From Actinomycetes bacterium (lineage in GTDB: Bacteria > Actinomycetota > Acidimicrobiia > Acidimicrobiales > Ilumatobacteraceae): a DNA stretch of 16,503 nucleotides. The position numbers were made by a program, and so were the translations under genes. Location of the stretch: NCBI GenBank assembly GCA_023417265.1, contig JAEZFY010000046.1, positions 1 through 16,503 of the forward strand. Direction: 5' to 3'. Of the stretch, positions 15,277 to 16,503 are shown in pieces. A model generated the notes under the pieces. That model did not search any database, was not told where the DNA came from, and saw only the letters and a program-made list of their open reading frames with translations. Position 1 is the first letter of the stretch; every line of letters starts with the position of its first letter.

Positions 15277-15286
15277 AGGTTAGCGT
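15277..15286. promoter_or_regulatory. Candidate overlapping divergent -10 elements (ileS / acyltransferase)
   Basis: TAACCT on the minus strand (15282-15277) would start the T-box transcript near 15270, just before stem I. TAGCGT on the plus strand (15281-15286) would serve the acyltransferase gene. They share the TA at 15281-15282. Neither has a recognisable -35. The placement of the minus-strand start fits the short leader well; the plus-strand one is weaker. Confidence 0.35.
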
Positions 15287-15331
15287 GCGCCGGCGTGGAC
15301 GGCGGGGGCCGGTTCCACCGGGGGGACGATC

Positions 15332-16503
15332 GTGCAGAGCGACGGGCGCGCGTACTTTTCGGCACTCGACGGCTTGCGCGCGCTCGCGGTCACCGCGGTC
15401 GTGCTGTTCCATCTCGGGTTCGGGTGGGCCCGCGGCGGGTTCCTCGGCGTGTCGCTGTTCTTCACGTTGTCGGGGTTCCTGATCACGCGGCTCCTGCTCG
15501 ACGAGCACGCCCGCACGGGCCGGATCGAGCTCGGCGCGTTCTGGGGCCGGCGGGTCCGCCGGCTGGCCCCGGCCGCGTTCACGTGTCTCGCCGGCACGCT
15601 GCTCGTCGCCCGTCTGCGGCTCGGCGACGAACAGCTCGGGCAACTGCCCGGAGATGTGGCTGCCGCCGCGGCGAGTGTCGCCAACTGGCGCTTCGTCGCC
15701 GGCGGCGAGTCGTACGCCGACCTGTTCACGAGTGGCCCGAGCCCCGTGTTGCACTTCTGGTCGTTGGCGATCGAGGAGCAGTTCTATCTACTGTTCCCCC
15801 TGCTGTTCGTGCGCCGGCGGGCCGCGCCGTGGCTGCTCGGCGGCCTGCTCGCGGCGACGTCGGCGGCGACGCTCCTGACGCGCGACCGCGACCTCGGCTA
15901 CTACGCCACGCACCTGCGCGCGCCGGAACTGCTGATCGGAGCGCTGCTCGCCGTGCTCGTCCGACGCGCCCCGCGACCGACGGATCCCGCCGCGCGACGG
16001 CGTCGCACGGTACGCGTCGCGACAGGTGCCGGTCAGGTGCTCGCGCTCGGCGCCGCGGTGGTGCTGGTCATGACGACCGAGCAACACGCGGCGTGGCTGT
16101 ACCGGGGCGGCTTGGCGGCGGTGGCGGCGGCCGTGTGGTGCCCGCTGATCGTCGCCGGCGCGGGCCGCGGATGGTTCGCCGCGATCGTGGGGAACCGTGC
16201 GCTGGCGGCCGTCGGGCGGCGCAGCTACGGCCTGTACCTGTACCACTGGCCGGTGCTCGTCCTCGTGCCCGGTCCGGTGCCGGCGCAGCTCGCGCTCACC
16301 GTGGCGTTGACGGAGATCTCGTTCCGATGGATCGAGCAGCCGATCCGTGCCCGCCGGGTGCTCGCCGACGGGCGTCGCGGCCGGCGCGTGCTCGGCGCGG
16401 CGGCTGTCGGCGTGATCGCCGCGGCGCTGCTGGTGCCGGTGCCGCGGCCGGTGCAGATGACGTTCGTCGACGCCCCCGACGAGCCCGTCGTGCTGGTTCC
16501 CAG
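15332..16503 (+). CDS. OafA/YrhL-type membrane acyltransferase (3' end outside window)
   Basis: First 390 residues of an acyltransferase family 3 membrane protein, which O-acylates cell-surface glycans or similar acceptors. Family motifs: FSALDGLRALAVTAVVLFHL (residues 9-28, with the functional His27), GVSLFFTLSGFLITRLL (39-55), FWGRRVRRLAP (70-80), LHFWSLAIEEQFYLLFP (140-156) and RRSYGLYLYHWPVL (296-309). About nine to ten hydrophobic segments are visible. After the last clear membrane helix (about 354-371) a polar stretch begins, which suggests a C-terminal extracytoplasmic domain, often an SGNH hydrolase in this family; it is not in the window. The start GTG at 15332 follows a GGGGGA ribosome site (15321-15326), and an in-frame stop at 15281-15283 with no other start between rules out a longer form. 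It is divergent from ileS. Confidence 0.93.
   Translation, partial: MQSDGRAYFSALDGLRALAVTAVVLFHLGFGWARGGFLGVSLFFTLSGFLITRLLLDEHARTGRIELGAFWGRRVRRLAPAAFTCLAGTLLVARLRLGDEQLGQLPGDVAAAAASVANWRFVAGGESYADLFTSGPSPVLHFWSLAIEEQFYLLFPLLFVRRRAAPWLLGGLLAATSAATLLTRDRDLGYYATHLRAPELLIGALLAVLVRRAPRPTDPAARRRRTVRVATGAGQVLALGAAVVLVMTTEQHAAWLYRGGLAAVAAAVWCPLIVAGAGRGWFAAIVGNRALAAVGRRSYGLYLYHWPVLVLVPGPVPAQLALTVALTEISFRWIEQPIRARRVLADGRRGRRVLGAAAVGVIAAALLVPVPRPVQMTFVDAPDEPVVLVP

Noticed and set aside
12092..15283. Open frame of over 1000 codons on the plus strand opposite ileS
   Set aside because: The composition is the antisense reading of ileS, without motifs; ileS is unambiguous in the same DNA.
15295..15297. 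GTG as start of the acyltransferase
   Set aside because: It is not in frame with the acyltransferase coding sequence.
15071..15754. N-terminal extension of about 228 residues on IleS
   Set aside because: It would translate the T-box and the antisense of the acyltransferase gene; the GTG at 15070 has a ribosome site and begins at the family start.
1..16503. Mobile elements, CRISPR arrays, tRNA genes, prophage or defence genes
   Set aside because: No transposase, direct terminal repeats, repeat-spacer pattern or tRNA-like fold was seen; gene content and spacing are those of a stable chromosomal core region.

Overview
The window is high-GC, tightly packed chromosomal DNA from an actinobacterium, most likely of the class Acidimicrobiia (Ilumatobacter-like; this placement is inference). 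The grounds are a proteasome activator of the Bpa/PafE family, a class II translational T-box in front of ileS, the gene order ileS - DUF167 - DksA-like - lspA - rluD close to dnaE (a neighbourhood known from Actinobacteria), GTG/TTG starts and an apparently leaderless gene. Twelve protein genes are supported, the last one cut by the window edge. Nearly all long open frames opposite them are GC-driven antisense shadows.

Region 1 (1-3730, minus strand): a lipoprotein solute-binding protein of a peptide-type ABC transporter (59-2257), preceded by a leader with two strong inverted repeats. Upstream of it are a short nitroreductase-family protein (2430-2999) and an unrecognised protein with GNAT-like features (3074-3730) lying 11 bases behind dnaE.

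Region 2 (3742-9049, minus strand): a phosphodiesterase/nucleotide pyrophosphatase-family protein, the proteasome activator bpa two bases after it, then, after 92 bases, the replicative polymerase subunit dnaE1 with an intact PHP proofreading site.

Region 3 (9132-9596, plus strand): an Rrf2-family regulator with only two of the usual three cluster cysteines. It is divergent from the phosphodiesterase gene and convergent with rluD.

Region 4 (9625-15070, minus strand): a compact operon ileS - yggU/DUF167 - cysteine-less DksA/TraR-like protein with a histone-H1-like tail - lspA - rluD, with overlaps or very short gaps. Its leader (about 15070-15270) is a translational T-box whose antisequestrator, sequestrator and isoleucine specifier (ATC) can all be read in the sequence. 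Isoleucine starvation should open the ileS ribosome binding site, and probably that of yggU through a TGATG overlap.

Region 5 (15332-end, plus strand): the N-terminal 390 residues of an OafA/YrhL-type membrane acyltransferase, divergent from ileS; it continues past the window.

No mobile element, CRISPR array, tRNA or rRNA was seen. Most of the window is housekeeping. The points worth a second look are the T-box with its apparently shared divergent -10 region, the zinc-ligand-free DksA-like protein, the Rrf2 ligand set and the leader repeats upstream of the solute-binding protein.
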